DNA from: JADJPG01 sp964491875
GTDB taxonomy: Bacteria > Verrucomicrobiota > Verrucomicrobiia > Limisphaerales > JADJPG01
Assembly: GCA_964491875.1 (NCBI GenBank)
Contig: CAZBIC010000027.1
Location: 1 to 64,000, forward strand
Direction of reading: 5' to 3'
Length of the DNA: 64,000 nt
The notes under the pieces are model-generated. The model was not told where the DNA came from. It did not search any database and saw nothing but the letters and a program-made list of their open reading frames with translations. The position numbers and the translations under genes are program-made. Of the stretch, positions 1 to 8,952 are shown piece after piece (position 1 is the stretch's first letter; each line of letters opens with the position of its first letter).

Positions 1-554
1 CGCCGCTGGCGGGGGCCACCGCGCCGAGGACGTTTTGCCGGATGTGGTCGCCCAGGTAGGGGACGGTGCGCGGCTGGCACGGCTGCACCCAGCGCCGGCG
101 CGGTCGTGGATCGCCTTCCACGCCGGATTCATCACCAAACCACAGCTCGACTGTGGGATCGCCGGCAAGCCCACGGAGTTCTTCCTGAAACTTCTTCCGG
201 TCCTCCTCGTTCTGACGCTCGGGCCAGGGCGGGGGCAGGCGCAGATGGAAGTTCAATTCGTGCAGCCAGCGCACGGCGGTGCTGTAGCCGAGGTCGATGG
301 ACAGTTGTTCCTTGAGATGGCGATGGAGTTTGACGCCCGTCCAATGCACCTGGCCCGCGGTGGCGGGATTTTCCTGCACGGGCAGGAGCAGTTCGCGCAC
401 GCGCACCAGCTTCACCCTGCGCGGGCGGCCTGAAACGGGGTCGAGTGATGAGGGCGTCAATTCCGCCGGAGTTGAAGAGCTCGATCCACAGGCGCACCAT
501 GCGGTCGGTGCGGCAGAACTGCTGGCAAAGGGTGGCCCGCTGGATGCCCAGCAC
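1..554 (-). pseudogene. IS630-family transposase remnant, frameshifted and cut by the window edge
   Basis: The minus strand encodes two blocks of an IS630-type transposase in different frames. The N-terminal block (RTDRMVRLWIELFNSGGIDAL) is a helix-turn-helix region. The second block begins SGRPRRVKLVRVREL, continues through ATAGQVHWTGVKLHRHL, and reaches the first catalytic Asp of the DDE domain in WFGDESGVEGDPRPRRRW. The frames join if one base is removed from the run of four G at 437-440 (CCCC on the coding strand). This is either an inactivating single-base insertion or a +1 frameshift site; some IS630 elements do use frameshifting. No terminal inverted repeat was recognised. The rest of the catalytic domain lies outside the window. 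A GTG at 554 is the first possible start after an in-frame stop at 579-581. Confidence 0.75.
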
Positions 555-727
555 CGCCCTTCGGGCTGGCCAATGTGGTCATCGGCGCGCACTTGACCAC
601 GCCGTAAAGATAACCGAGGAACCAACCTCGCTGAAGCGGCGAAAAAGCAGTCCACCCCCCGCCACCAAGCGGGAACCGCCCCTCAAACTTGAGTTGCCCT
701 GAACAAATCACCGCCGCTTGAGGATGA

Positions 728-1018
728 TTTTCCCGCCCGCAGCCAGCGCTGGGTCTGTTGTTGCACGGCCTGCCAGGGCGGCAGGTCGTTGGGCATCATC
801 CGCCAGGGACAGCCGGCGCGGATGAACCAGCGCAGGCCGTTGAAGAGTGAGCGCAGGGCGTGTTCGCGTTGTGGAGCGTCCTCCTTCATCAGGGTCAGAT
901 AGGGTGCGCAGAAGGCCCACTCTTCATCATTCACGTCGCTTGGATAACCGCTTCGAACTTTCGCCACCCCAAGCTTGCGCCAAAACCCCTGAACTCTTGT
1001 ACAGTTTTTCTTCACCAT
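728..1018 (-). pseudogene. IS5-family (DUF4096) transposase, N-terminal fragment
   Basis: About 97 residues match the N-terminal DUF4096 domain of IS5-type transposases: SDVNDEEWAFCAPYLTLM, REHALRSLFNGLRWFIRAGC, PWRMMPNDLPPWQAVQQQ and QRWLRAG are the family landmarks. After RAG the frame enters unrelated sequence and soon stops, so the DDE catalytic domain is absent. The fragment lies beside the IS630 remnant on the same strand, and the two seem to meet near 725. It is probably non-functional debris. The break comes at the normal boundary of the DUF4096 domain, so deletion or insertion at that point is the simplest explanation. Confidence 0.75.
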
Positions 1019-1055
1019 AGTGCATGCCAGGCTCTAGGCTTTATTCGGCGTCTAC

Positions 1056-1952
1056 TTAAAGCAGTCCCTGATAGCTCAGCCAGAGCGCGCGGTAATACTT
1101 CATCACGCGAATCGGATCAGTGCTGGGTGGAATCTCGGCGAGACAGAAGCCGGTGAAGTTGATGTCGTTCAGCCGCATCATCAGCTTGCGGAACGGATAT
1201 TCCTCCAGGAACAAGTCGCGCATGTGGACCACGATGATCTTGTCCTTCACGAGATTGAAGTTGTGGTCGAAGCCCTCGCCGTCGAGATCGGTTTGATTCG
1301 AGTTCCAGCACACGCCGACGTTCTTGTGATTCGCCACATCCATCATGGTCTTGATGTGGGGAAGCAGCGAGGTGCCGCTCCCGTGGACTTCCAGTCGAAT
1401 GGCGACGCCCAGATTTGCTCCGAACTCGCCGAGCTCGCGCAATGAGTTGCCAATTTGTTCGAGCGTCTTTTCCTTCGAGACTTCCTTGGGGAATCCATTG
1501 GGCCGCACCTTCACGCCGGAAGCGCCGACATCGTGCGCGAGCGTGATGTATTCCTTGGTTGCGGCAATGTCCTTCCTGAGCTTGTCCTGATCCGCCGTGT
1601 GGTAATCGAAGGCGCTGCCGAGGCCCATCAGCTCCACGGACGAATCCGCGAAACGTTTGCGCACCAAGGTGCGTTCTTCCTTCGAGAGGTTTACTTCTGC
1701 CTTATGCGCGTGCGCGGTCCGCAGTTCCACGCCCTCAAACTTGGCGGCTTCGCAGTTCTTGATGATGGTCGCGATGTCCCAGTCCTGCGCGAGATTGTAC
1801 GTCACGGTGCCTAGTTTCATCTTGGGCTTCGCGGTGAGAAAGCTCGGGCTCCTTGTGGCTGCCGGCTTTTCAGCGGCGATCCCGGGCAGAGTTGCCGCCG
1901 CGGCGAGAGTGGCGAGCGAACGGCGAACGAAGGTGCGTCGAGTGGTCTTCAT
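1056..1952 (-). CDS. Tat-exported sugar phosphate isomerase/epimerase-like protein
   Basis: This 298-residue protein starts with a twin-arginine signal (KTTRRTFVRRSLATLAAA) that ends near the AIA of PGIAAEK, so it is predicted to be exported folded. The rest is an AP-endonuclease-2/xylose isomerase-like TIM barrel. Visible landmarks are KLGTVTYNLAQDWDIATII at the first strand, FEGVELRT, VKVRPNGFP, AIRLEVHG and VCWNSNQTD, and a metal-type histidine in VVHMRDL. Members of this family in Verrucomicrobia and Planctomycetes often act on exported sugars or polyols, but the substrate cannot be read here. ATG at 1952 is the only start that keeps the RR motif. It is divergent from the large secreted protein gene, with about 140 bp between them. 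Confidence 0.8.
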   Translation of the reverse strand: MKTTRRTFVRRSLATLAAAATLPGIAAEKPAATRSPSFLTAKPKMKLGTVTYNLAQDWDIATIIKNCEAAKFEGVELRTAHAHKAEVNLSKEERTLVRKRFADSSVELMGLGSAFDYHTADQDKLRKDIAATKEYITLAHDVGASGVKVRPNGFPKEVSKEKTLEQIGNSLRELGEFGANLGVAIRLEVHGSGTSLLPHIKTMMDVANHKNVGVCWNSNQTDLDGEGFDHNFNLVKDKIIVVHMRDLFLEEYPFRKLMMRLNDINFTGFCLAEIPPSTDPIRVMKYYRALWLSYQGLL

Positions 1953-2093
1953 AAGGTGGTTGCCGGAGATTCCACGGGAGTCCGGCGACTTTCAATCCCG
2001 AATCCCGGTGGCTGCGCTGAAAGTGAACAGATTGTAACTGAAATGCGGGACATTTCGGTTGAAGAACATGGCCTGCGACTTAATCTAAGAAGC

Positions 2094-4973
2094 ATGTTCC
2101 ATCCTGCTCGTTTCATCGCATTTTGGCGTTCAGTCTTGCTTGTGGTGACTGGATTCGCCGTTGTCATCCACGCTCATTCTCAGATCACGATCACTGGAGT
2201 TGCTGACCGGCAAAGCTATACCGGCAGCGCGACGTTTCGGGTGGTTCCCGGAGACGGTTCCTTGGATCAAGTGACGCTCAATGGCCAACCTCTGGCCTCC
2301 GGAGTCACCTACACCGTGCGGGCCATGGATTACTACGATCTGGCGGTGCGTCGCGTTGATGGTGTGACGGACGAGATATCAACCGCGTTGGTTCGGTTCA
2401 TCGTCATCTCCTCCAATCGCGGCAGCCCGGAGCGGGGATTGATTGAATGGGTGCCGTATCCTCCGATCGCTTCCGCTTCGGAAGAATTCGACGGTGCGTC
2501 ATTCGAATTGCTCGCGCCGGCGCAGTTTCCGGCGGGCATCGAAGTGCCCGTCATCGCCCGCGTGTGGGAGCCGAACGGCCAGCAGCGTCGCGTCAATGGC
2601 TGGGTGAACGCTCCGGGGATTGCTGCGAATTCTCTCCGCGTCGTGCGCGGCGTGGGCTTCGGATTTCTTCCGGCCGGTTCAGCCGGAAGCCAGATCAATT
2701 TCGATGGTTCGCTCGGGAGCATGCAAGCCAGCCGCCAGATCGCAGTCGATTCATCCGTGAACTGGACTCCCGTGTCGGGCGTGCTCGGAACGGACACAGA
2801 GTGGGCCGCGAACTCGCGCATTCGAGTCACGGGAAATCTCACGGTGCCGGACACGGGCGTGCTGCGCATCGGAGCTGGAACGATCGTTTTGCTCGATGCG
2901 GGGGCGAATCTCACAAACTCCGGTCGCACGGAAATCAGCGGCAGTGCATCGGCCCCCGTGGTTTTCACAGCGGCGACACGCGTGGCGCCGGAACAACACG
3001 CTGGCGCGTGGGGCGGCTGGGTCATGCGCGGCACGGCGGCTCAGTTGATTGCCAACTACGCCATCATGACCGGTTCCGGGGCGGCGGAGTCCTTCAGCTT
3101 CTCGCCGGGCTCCAGCCATCGCAGCGAGCAGCCGCTGCTCTTCGTGCATTCCGGAGCGACGGTCGCCATGACCAACTGCGCGCTCATCAATAACGCCGGC
3201 CAGATCGGCAACGGTTACTTCTCGACCATTACTTGGGACCGCTGCCTTCTCCAAAAGGCGATCACGACTGGTGAGTATGAAGGTTGCACAAACGTCATCA
3301 CACGTTCGGCGTTGATTGAGTTCCCGAGCATCGACGGTGTTTACAATCCGCAGATCGCCGACGCAGACTACGACGGCATCTACATGATTCGCGGCACGAA
3401 TTATTTCGAGCACAGTCTGTTTGGTTTTGCGAAGGATGACGCTATTGACGCCGGTTCGGGCGGGCCTGGCAACGTGGTGATGACCAACTGCTGGGTCGAA
3501 TCCGCGTTGCACGAAGCACTCGCGTGGTCGGGCGAGGGGCGTCGGACATGGACCTATGACACCGTCTTGATGAACAACGGGCAGGGCATCGAATGCGGCT
3601 GGAGCACTGGCAGCGACACGCCGCTGTGCTGGGGCGAGCGGCTGCTGAGCATTGGCAACTCCGTGGGCGCGCGCTACGGCGACAACTATGAAGGCACGAG
3701 CGGACTGGGATCAAAAAACGGTTTTCTGTGGGTTACGAATTCCATTGTGTTGAACAACTATCGCGATGTCTGGGGGCAGGTGTGGGACAACACTTGGAAT
3801 TATCGCGTGGCACGGATGGATATTCGTGGCAATTACCTGACCGTCGCAAACACCAATCACCCGAACAACTTCGTCTGGAACCCGGCGGCTGACGGTTCGA
3901 AGCTCGCCCCCTATCTCCGCACTCCCGATGCCGTGAAGGTCGGCGTGGGCTTCGCCAACTGGAATGCGCTTACGACATTCGATCTCACCAACGGCCTGCC
4001 GCTGCGCTTGAGCACGTTTGCGACGCGCGCGGTGTCGGTCGATTACGCGGTGCAGACACCGGGCGGAACGCTGGCCGGTGGAACCATCACGTTTCGTGCG
4101 GGCGAAATGGTGAAGAAGATCTACGCGCCAACTGGCGGGCTTGGTCCGCAGGATTTGGTGCGCGTCTCCCTGCGAAATGCGGTGGACTGTGAAGTAACGT
4201 CGGCTGACCAGCTTTTGATCGTTCCGGCCGGGAGTGGTTCCAGCACGAATCAGACATTGATCGCCCTCGGATCGGCGGACTGGAAGTTTTTCGACCGCGG
4301 TGTCGATCAGGGAACTGCGTGGAGGATGCCTGCATTCGACGATACCGGCTGGTCCAACGGCTGCGCGCAGCTCGGTTATGCAGACGGCGACGAGTGCAAG
4401 ACCGTTGGCTTCGGTCCCAGCTCCAGTGCGAAGTATCCAACGACCTATTTCCGCAAGACCATCACGGTGGCGGACCCGGCGCTTTACGTGAACCTCACGC
4501 TGCGCGTTCTACGTGATGACGGCGCGGTCGTCTATGTGAACGGCGTGGATGTCTTCCGCAGCCCCACGATGCCGCAGCCGCCGACGCCGATTTTGTACAC
4601 CACGCTCGCAACGAATCTGTCCGTAGGCAACGCGCCTGGAGACAACACGATTGATCAGGCCACATTGAACCGGAACGTCCTGGTGGCCGGCCCGAATGTG
4701 ATCGCCGCGGAAGTGCATCAACATCGCGGTGACAGCTCGGACATGAGTTTCGATCTCGAACTGGTTGCCAATTTGGTGCCTCAGCCGCCGGAGCTGCGGG
4801 TGGCGCGTTTCGGCGAGGATTTGGTGCTCTATTGGGGCGATGCGAGCTACCGACTGGAAGCCAGCGATGCGCTGGGAGCCGGAGCCGACTGGAGTGTTGT
4901 TGCGGCAGCCACCAGCCCGGCCTCCGTTTCTGCCGGTCAAGCGAGCAAGTTCTATCGTCTGCGCCGGCCGTGA
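2094..4973 (+). CDS. Large secreted beta-helix-like protein with a verrucomicrobial C-terminal domain
   Basis: ATG at 2094 gives 959 residues and a good signal peptide (FIAFWRSVLLVVTGFAVVIHAHSQ). An upstream ATG at 2043 or GTG at 1956 would bury that signal. The middle third is rich in short Asn/Gly-containing strands (NSGRTEISGSASAPVVFTAA, MTNCALINNAGQ, GTNYFEHSLFG) like a parallel beta-helix. A module with WKFFDRGVDQGTAWRMPAFD and LRVLRDDGAVVYVNGVDVFR looks like the beta-sandwich often seen near the end of secreted verrucomicrobial proteins. The last about 60 residues (YRLEASDALGAGADW ... FYRLRRP) resemble a terminal module that recurs in the phylum. No catalytic site was recognised. It may bind or degrade polysaccharide, which is inference only. 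Confidence 0.7.
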   Translation: MFHPARFIAFWRSVLLVVTGFAVVIHAHSQITITGVADRQSYTGSATFRVVPGDGSLDQVTLNGQPLASGVTYTVRAMDYYDLAVRRVDGVTDEISTALVRFIVISSNRGSPERGLIEWVPYPPIASASEEFDGASFELLAPAQFPAGIEVPVIARVWEPNGQQRRVNGWVNAPGIAANSLRVVRGVGFGFLPAGSAGSQINFDGSLGSMQASRQIAVDSSVNWTPVSGVLGTDTEWAANSRIRVTGNLTVPDTGVLRIGAGTIVLLDAGANLTNSGRTEISGSASAPVVFTAATRVAPEQHAGAWGGWVMRGTAAQLIANYAIMTGSGAAESFSFSPGSSHRSEQPLLFVHSGATVAMTNCALINNAGQIGNGYFSTITWDRCLLQKAITTGEYEGCTNVITRSALIEFPSIDGVYNPQIADADYDGIYMIRGTNYFEHSLFGFAKDDAIDAGSGGPGNVVMTNCWVESALHEALAWSGEGRRTWTYDTVLMNNGQGIECGWSTGSDTPLCWGERLLSIGNSVGARYGDNYEGTSGLGSKNGFLWVTNSIVLNNYRDVWGQVWDNTWNYRVARMDIRGNYLTVANTNHPNNFVWNPAADGSKLAPYLRTPDAVKVGVGFANWNALTTFDLTNGLPLRLSTFATRAVSVDYAVQTPGGTLAGGTITFRAGEMVKKIYAPTGGLGPQDLVRVSLRNAVDCEVTSADQLLIVPAGSGSSTNQTLIALGSADWKFFDRGVDQGTAWRMPAFDDTGWSNGCAQLGYADGDECKTVGFGPSSSAKYPTTYFRKTITVADPALYVNLTLRVLRDDGAVVYVNGVDVFRSPTMPQPPTPILYTTLATNLSVGNAPGDNTIDQATLNRNVLVAGPNVIAAEVHQHRGDSSDMSFDLELVANLVPQPPELRVARFGEDLVLYWGDASYRLEASDALGAGADWSVVAAATSPASVSAGQASKFYRLRRP

Positions 4974-5100
4974 CAGGCCTCAAGTTGCAGTCCATTTGCA
5001 CGGCTTCCCCGAACGGCCGGGCCGCAAGATTTCTCGCATAAATCCATCGCTTCAAGCGTCTGAGATGCGGTAAGTTCAGTGCGTAATCCGAAAACCTGAC

Positions 5101-6480
5101 ATGAGCAAACCATTCGTTCCTTCTTGGTGTGGCAGTGCGGACCATCAATGGCGTCCCAATCGCCGCGATTTCCTCTTCACCGGCGTTGTCGGCACGTTGG
5201 GGCTGACGATGGGGAACCTCTTCCGATTGCAGGCGCAGGCGTCCGCGGCTGGTCAGCCGGTGAAGGCGGCGGCGCAATCGGTCATCCAGATTTATCTGCC
5301 GGGCGGCATGGCAGCGCAGGAGACGTTCGATCCCAAGTTACTCGCGCCGATCGAATTCCGTGGCCCGCTGGGCTCGGTGAAGACGAAGCTCACCGGCGTG
5401 CAGTTCTCTGAACTGATGACGCGCACCGCCAAGGTGGCGGACAAGATTACAGTCGTTCGCTCGATGACGCACGGCGAGGCCGACCACGATCGCGGCACGC
5501 ACAACATGTTCACTGGCTACCGGCCTAGCCCGGCGATTCAGTATCCGAGCTTTGGCAGCATCGTGTCGCACGAGCTCGGCTCGAAGAACGAGTTGCCGCC
5601 GTACGTCTGCATTCCGAATCAGCCGAACAATTTTGCCGGCACGGGTTACTTGGGCTCGGCTTACGGANNNNNNNNNNNNNNNNNNNNNNNNNNNNNNNNN
5701 NNNNNNNNNNNNNNNNNNNNNNNNNNNNNNNNNNNNNNNNNNNNNNNNNNNNNNNNNNNNNNNNNNNCGTTGCCGGCTGGGGTGGACGAGAAACGCTTTG
5801 CGACGCGTCGCGAGATGCGCGCTGCGGTGGATGCTCACTTCAGCGCGATCGAGAAATCTGACGCGCTCGACGGCATGGATTCGTTTTATCAACGCGCCTA
5901 CTCGATGATTTCGTCCGACAAGGCGCGCGCGGCGTTTGCGATTCAAGACGAGCCCGAGAAGTTGCGCGAAGATTACGGCCAGAATCAGGCCGGGCAGCGC
6001 ATGTTGCTCGCGCGGCGGTTGGTGGAGGCGGGAGTTCGTTTCGTCTCGCTGACCTATGGCGGCTGGGATCATCACGACAACATTCGCACCGCGATGAACA
6101 GCCAGTTGCCGAAATTCGACCAGGCGTTTGCGGCGTTGATTCGCGACCTCGACCAGCGCGGGATGCTCGACTCCACGCTGGTGATGGTGACGACCGAGTT
6201 TGGCCGCACGCCGAAGATCAATGCCACGGCGGGCCGCGATCATTATCCGAAAGTGTTCTCCATCGCGCTGGCCGGCGGTGGCATCAAAAAGGGTTACATC
6301 CATGGCGCCAGCGATCCGACTGGCAGCGAGCCAGAGAGCGATCCGCTGCGGGTCGAAGATTTGGCGGCGACCGTGTACCACCAACTCGGGATTCAGCACG
6401 AGAAGCCGTTGATGGCTCCCGGCAATCGCCCGGTGTTGATTGTGAAGGACGGCGAAGTGCAGAAGGGATTGCTCGCCTGA
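5101..6480 (+). CDS. DUF1501 family secreted protein, interrupted by an assembly gap
   Basis: The start QWRPNRRDFLFTGVVGTLGL contains a Tat-like RRDF signal. IQIYLPGGMAAQETFDPK, RSMTHGEADHDRGTHNMFTG, LTYGGWDHHDNI and VTTEFGRTPKINATAGRDHY are the DUF1501 landmarks; the family has an alkaline-phosphatase/sulfatase-like fold. The usual metal-type residues (His in HGEADHDRGTH, WDHH and GRDHYP) are present. 100 N interrupt the gene after the tyrosine of LGSAYG, replacing perhaps 20-30 residues of a loop that in relatives reads roughly SDP..F.V.DL. The frame is the same on both sides. DUF1501 proteins are usually encoded next to DUF1549/DUF1553 cytochromes, as here. Their biochemical role is not established. 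Confidence 0.85.
   Translation: MSKPFVPSWCGSADHQWRPNRRDFLFTGVVGTLGLTMGNLFRLQAQASAAGQPVKAAAQSVIQIYLPGGMAAQETFDPKLLAPIEFRGPLGSVKTKLTGVQFSELMTRTAKVADKITVVRSMTHGEADHDRGTHNMFTGYRPSPAIQYPSFGSIVSHELGSKNELPPYVCIPNQPNNFAGTGYLGSAYGXXXXXXXXXXXXXXXXXXXXXXXXXXXXXXXXXXLPAGVDEKRFATRREMRAAVDAHFSAIEKSDALDGMDSFYQRAYSMISSDKARAAFAIQDEPEKLREDYGQNQAGQRMLLARRLVEAGVRFVSLTYGGWDHHDNIRTAMNSQLPKFDQAFAALIRDLDQRGMLDSTLVMVTTEFGRTPKINATAGRDHYPKVFSIALAGGGIKKGYIHGASDPTGSEPESDPLRVEDLAATVYHQLGIQHEKPLMAPGNRPVLIVKDGEVQKGLLA
5668..5767. other. Assembly gap of 100 N
   Basis: Exactly 100 undetermined bases inside the DUF1501 gene. A round 100 is the usual placeholder for a scaffold gap of unknown size, so the true length is not known. 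The reading frame happens to be kept across it. Confidence 0.99.
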
Positions 6481-6529
6481 CGAGAGTGCTTCGTCCGACT
6501 GAACTACAACTTCGCTGCGCTCACGGCGA

Positions 6530-6690
6530 ATGACCGATGACCAATTCTCCAATGACCAGTGAATGCCAAATGAGCGGATGTTTCGTGCGGTCTGCTCAAC
6601 GGTCATTCAGTTCAAAAGCCTTCACGATGTGTCGCTCCCGGTGCTTCGCCATTCTTTGGGCATTGGTCATTGCGCACTGGTCATTGCTCT
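6530..6690. repeat. Inverted pair of AATGACCA-type dispersed repeats
   Basis: The left arm contains AATGACCGATGACCAATTC and then CAATGACCAGTG (6550-6561). The right arm contains the exact inverse CACTGGTCATTG (6675-6686), preceded by GCATTGGTCATTGCG. The left arm is intergenic. The right arm lies in the signal peptide of the PPC-domain gene, where it encodes ALVIAHWSLL. Confidence 0.7.
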
Positions 6691-8951
6691 CGGCGTTCGC
6701 CGTCGAGCCGCGTCTCAGCAACATACTTCCGGCTGGAGGCCAGCGAGGAACTGATACCGAGGTGGTGTTCTCCGGCCAACGTCTTGCGGACACAAAGGAA
6801 ATCGTTTTCTACACGCCGGGAATCTCTTTGGTGTCGATGGAAGCGGAGACGAATCGCGTGAAGGCGACGTTGCGTCTGGCAGCGGATTGCCGTCTGGGCG
6901 AGCATTTGATGCGACTGCGCACGGCTTCCGGCGTATCTGAGACCCGCACGTTCTGGGTCGGACCGTTTCCGGTGATCGCTGAGAAGGAACCGAACAATGA
7001 CGTCGCCACAGCGCATCGGTTAACCAACACCGTCACGATTCGCGGCATCGTCGCGGCGGACGATATCGATCACTTCGTCGTCTCGGCCCAAAAGGGTCAG
7101 CGCATCACGGCGGAAGTGGAGGCATTGCGGCTCGGTCGCAGCGCGCTGGATCCGTATGTCGCGATTCTTGGTCGTGATGGAAAGCCGCTCGTGGAATCCG
7201 AAGACACGGCGTTTGGTTTTCAGGACGGCGTGGTTTCGATCCTCGTACCGGAGACTGGAGACTATCTAGTGGTCGTCCGAGAGACGGGCTTTGGCGGCAA
7301 AGAGGATTATCATTACCGGCTGCACGTGGGGGATTTTCCGCGGCCGACGAGCGTTTACCCGCTCGCGGGCAAGGCGCGAGAGGTCGTGCCGTTCAGTTTC
7401 CTCGGCGATCCGGCGGGCGAAAAGGTGCAGCAAGTAAAGCTGCCCGCGGAGGCGAATGAGAAGTTTGGAATCGTCGCCGATGGCGCGCCGTCCCCAAACT
7501 GGATTCGCGTCACGCCGTTCGCGACCGCGCTTGAAGCGGAGCCGAACGATTCCCGCGAACAGGCTGGCGAGGCGCGGGATGTTCCGGTGGTCTTCAACGG
7601 TATCATCAGCAAGCCGGGCGATCATGATTGGTTCCGGTTCCGCGCGAAGAAGGGGCAGAACCTCCAGGTCAGCGTTTTCGCGCGACGACTGCGCTCGCCG
7701 CTGGATTCCGCGATGCAAGTCGTCACGCCCAAGGGCACGCCGCTCTCCGACAACGACGACACGGCGGGACCGGACAGTTCCATCAACGTGAAGGTGGACG
7801 AGGATGGCGAGTATGCGTTTTTCGTGCGCGACTTTCTGCGGCGCGGCGGAGCGGACTTTACGTATTGCGTCGAGGTCGCTCCGGTGGCACCGAGCATTGC
7901 GGTGCGAATTCCAGAGGTGGCCCGCAACGACACGCAGACCCGGCATTACATCGCGGTGCCACGCGGGAATCGGTTTGCGACGCTAATGTCCGTGCGGCGG
8001 GCGAATGTCTCAGGAGACGTGAACTTCGTGGCCGCACCATTGCCAGCCGGTGTTAAACTCAACGCCGAGACCATGCCGGGCAAGGTCGATCAGTTTCCGG
8101 TCGTGTTTGAGGCGGGCGTCGATGCGCCGGTGGACGGGAAGCTTGTGGAGTTTCTCGCCGCCACGACCAATGGCGTCGAAGGGCATTTCCGCAATGATAT
8201 TGAGCTCGTGCAGGGGCCGAACAACACCAGCTATTACGGCACGCGCGTGGACAAACTCCTCGTGGCGGTGACGGAGGCGGCGCCGTTCCGGGTGCGCGTG
8301 GAGACGCCGAAAGTGCCATTAGTGCAGGGTGGCACGATGGATTTGAAGGTTGTCGTGGATCGCGATGCGGGCTTCGACGAGCCCATTGTGTTGAAGTCCG
8401 TATGGAATCCGCCGGGCGTAACCGCTCAACCAGACATCACGATTCCGAAGGGTGCAACGAATGCGACGTTCCCGCTGAGCGCGAAGCCTGATGCTGAGTT
8501 GCGCGAGTGGAGGATTGCCTTGTCGGCGGCGGCGAAGGTGGGCGGCGGCGAGTTGATGGTTTCGACTCCGCTGACGCCGGTGACCATCGGTGAACCATTC
8601 GTCACCGCAACGATGGAGAAGTCTGCCTGCGAGCCGGGGAAGGGAACGAACATTGTCGTGAAACTGGATCAAAAGATTCCGTTTGAAGGCAAGGCGACCA
8701 TTCGCATCGTCGGGCTCTCGGAGAAAGTCAGCGTGACCGAAAAGGAGATTACAAAGGACGACAAGGAGATCGTTTTCCCGGTGAAGGTCGCGGCGGATTG
8801 CCAGACTGGTTCGCAGCGGAATCTCTTCTGCTCGCTGCTGGTGAAGAAGGACGGAGTGGTCATTCCGCACAACATCGCGGCGGGCGGCGTGTTTCGCGTG
8901 ACGCCGCCGAAGAAGCCGGCCGAGGCGCAGAAGAAAGTGGCGAGCAAGTAA
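6627..8951 (+). CDS. Secreted protein with pre-peptidase C-terminal (PPC) domains
   Basis: ATG at 6627 gives 774 residues starting with a signal peptide (FAILWALVIAHWSLLSAFA). The mature protein opens with PRLSNILPAGGQRGTDTEV, an IPT/TIG-like strand block. Two PPC modules follow. The first has EKEPNNDVATAHRL, DIDHFVVSAQKGQRI and DGVVSILVPETGDYLVVV. The second has EAEPNDSREQAGEAR, HDWFRFRAKKGQNLQVSV and VKVDEDGEYAFFVRD. The C-terminal 300 residues look like further beta-sandwich repeats. The stop is one base before the start of the DUF1549/DUF1553 gene, which argues for co-transcription and a shared cell-surface or periplasmic role. No enzymatic motif was seen. The upstream in-frame ATGs (from 6540) fall in the repeat and would bury the signal. 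Confidence 0.8.
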   Translation: MCRSRCFAILWALVIAHWSLLSAFAVEPRLSNILPAGGQRGTDTEVVFSGQRLADTKEIVFYTPGISLVSMEAETNRVKATLRLAADCRLGEHLMRLRTASGVSETRTFWVGPFPVIAEKEPNNDVATAHRLTNTVTIRGIVAADDIDHFVVSAQKGQRITAEVEALRLGRSALDPYVAILGRDGKPLVESEDTAFGFQDGVVSILVPETGDYLVVVRETGFGGKEDYHYRLHVGDFPRPTSVYPLAGKAREVVPFSFLGDPAGEKVQQVKLPAEANEKFGIVADGAPSPNWIRVTPFATALEAEPNDSREQAGEARDVPVVFNGIISKPGDHDWFRFRAKKGQNLQVSVFARRLRSPLDSAMQVVTPKGTPLSDNDDTAGPDSSINVKVDEDGEYAFFVRDFLRRGGADFTYCVEVAPVAPSIAVRIPEVARNDTQTRHYIAVPRGNRFATLMSVRRANVSGDVNFVAAPLPAGVKLNAETMPGKVDQFPVVFEAGVDAPVDGKLVEFLAATTNGVEGHFRNDIELVQGPNNTSYYGTRVDKLLVAVTEAAPFRVRVETPKVPLVQGGTMDLKVVVDRDAGFDEPIVLKSVWNPPGVTAQPDITIPKGATNATFPLSAKPDAELREWRIALSAAAKVGGGELMVSTPLTPVTIGEPFVTATMEKSACEPGKGTNIVVKLDQKIPFEGKATIRIVGLSEKVSVTEKEITKDDKEIVFPVKVAADCQTGSQRNLFCSLLVKKDGVVIPHNIAAGGVFRVTPPKKPAEAQKKVASK

Positions 8952-8952
8952 C

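Noticed and set aside
457..711. 84-codon minus-strand frame next to the IS630 remnant
   Set aside because: Different frame from the transposase blocks and low-complexity; no family.
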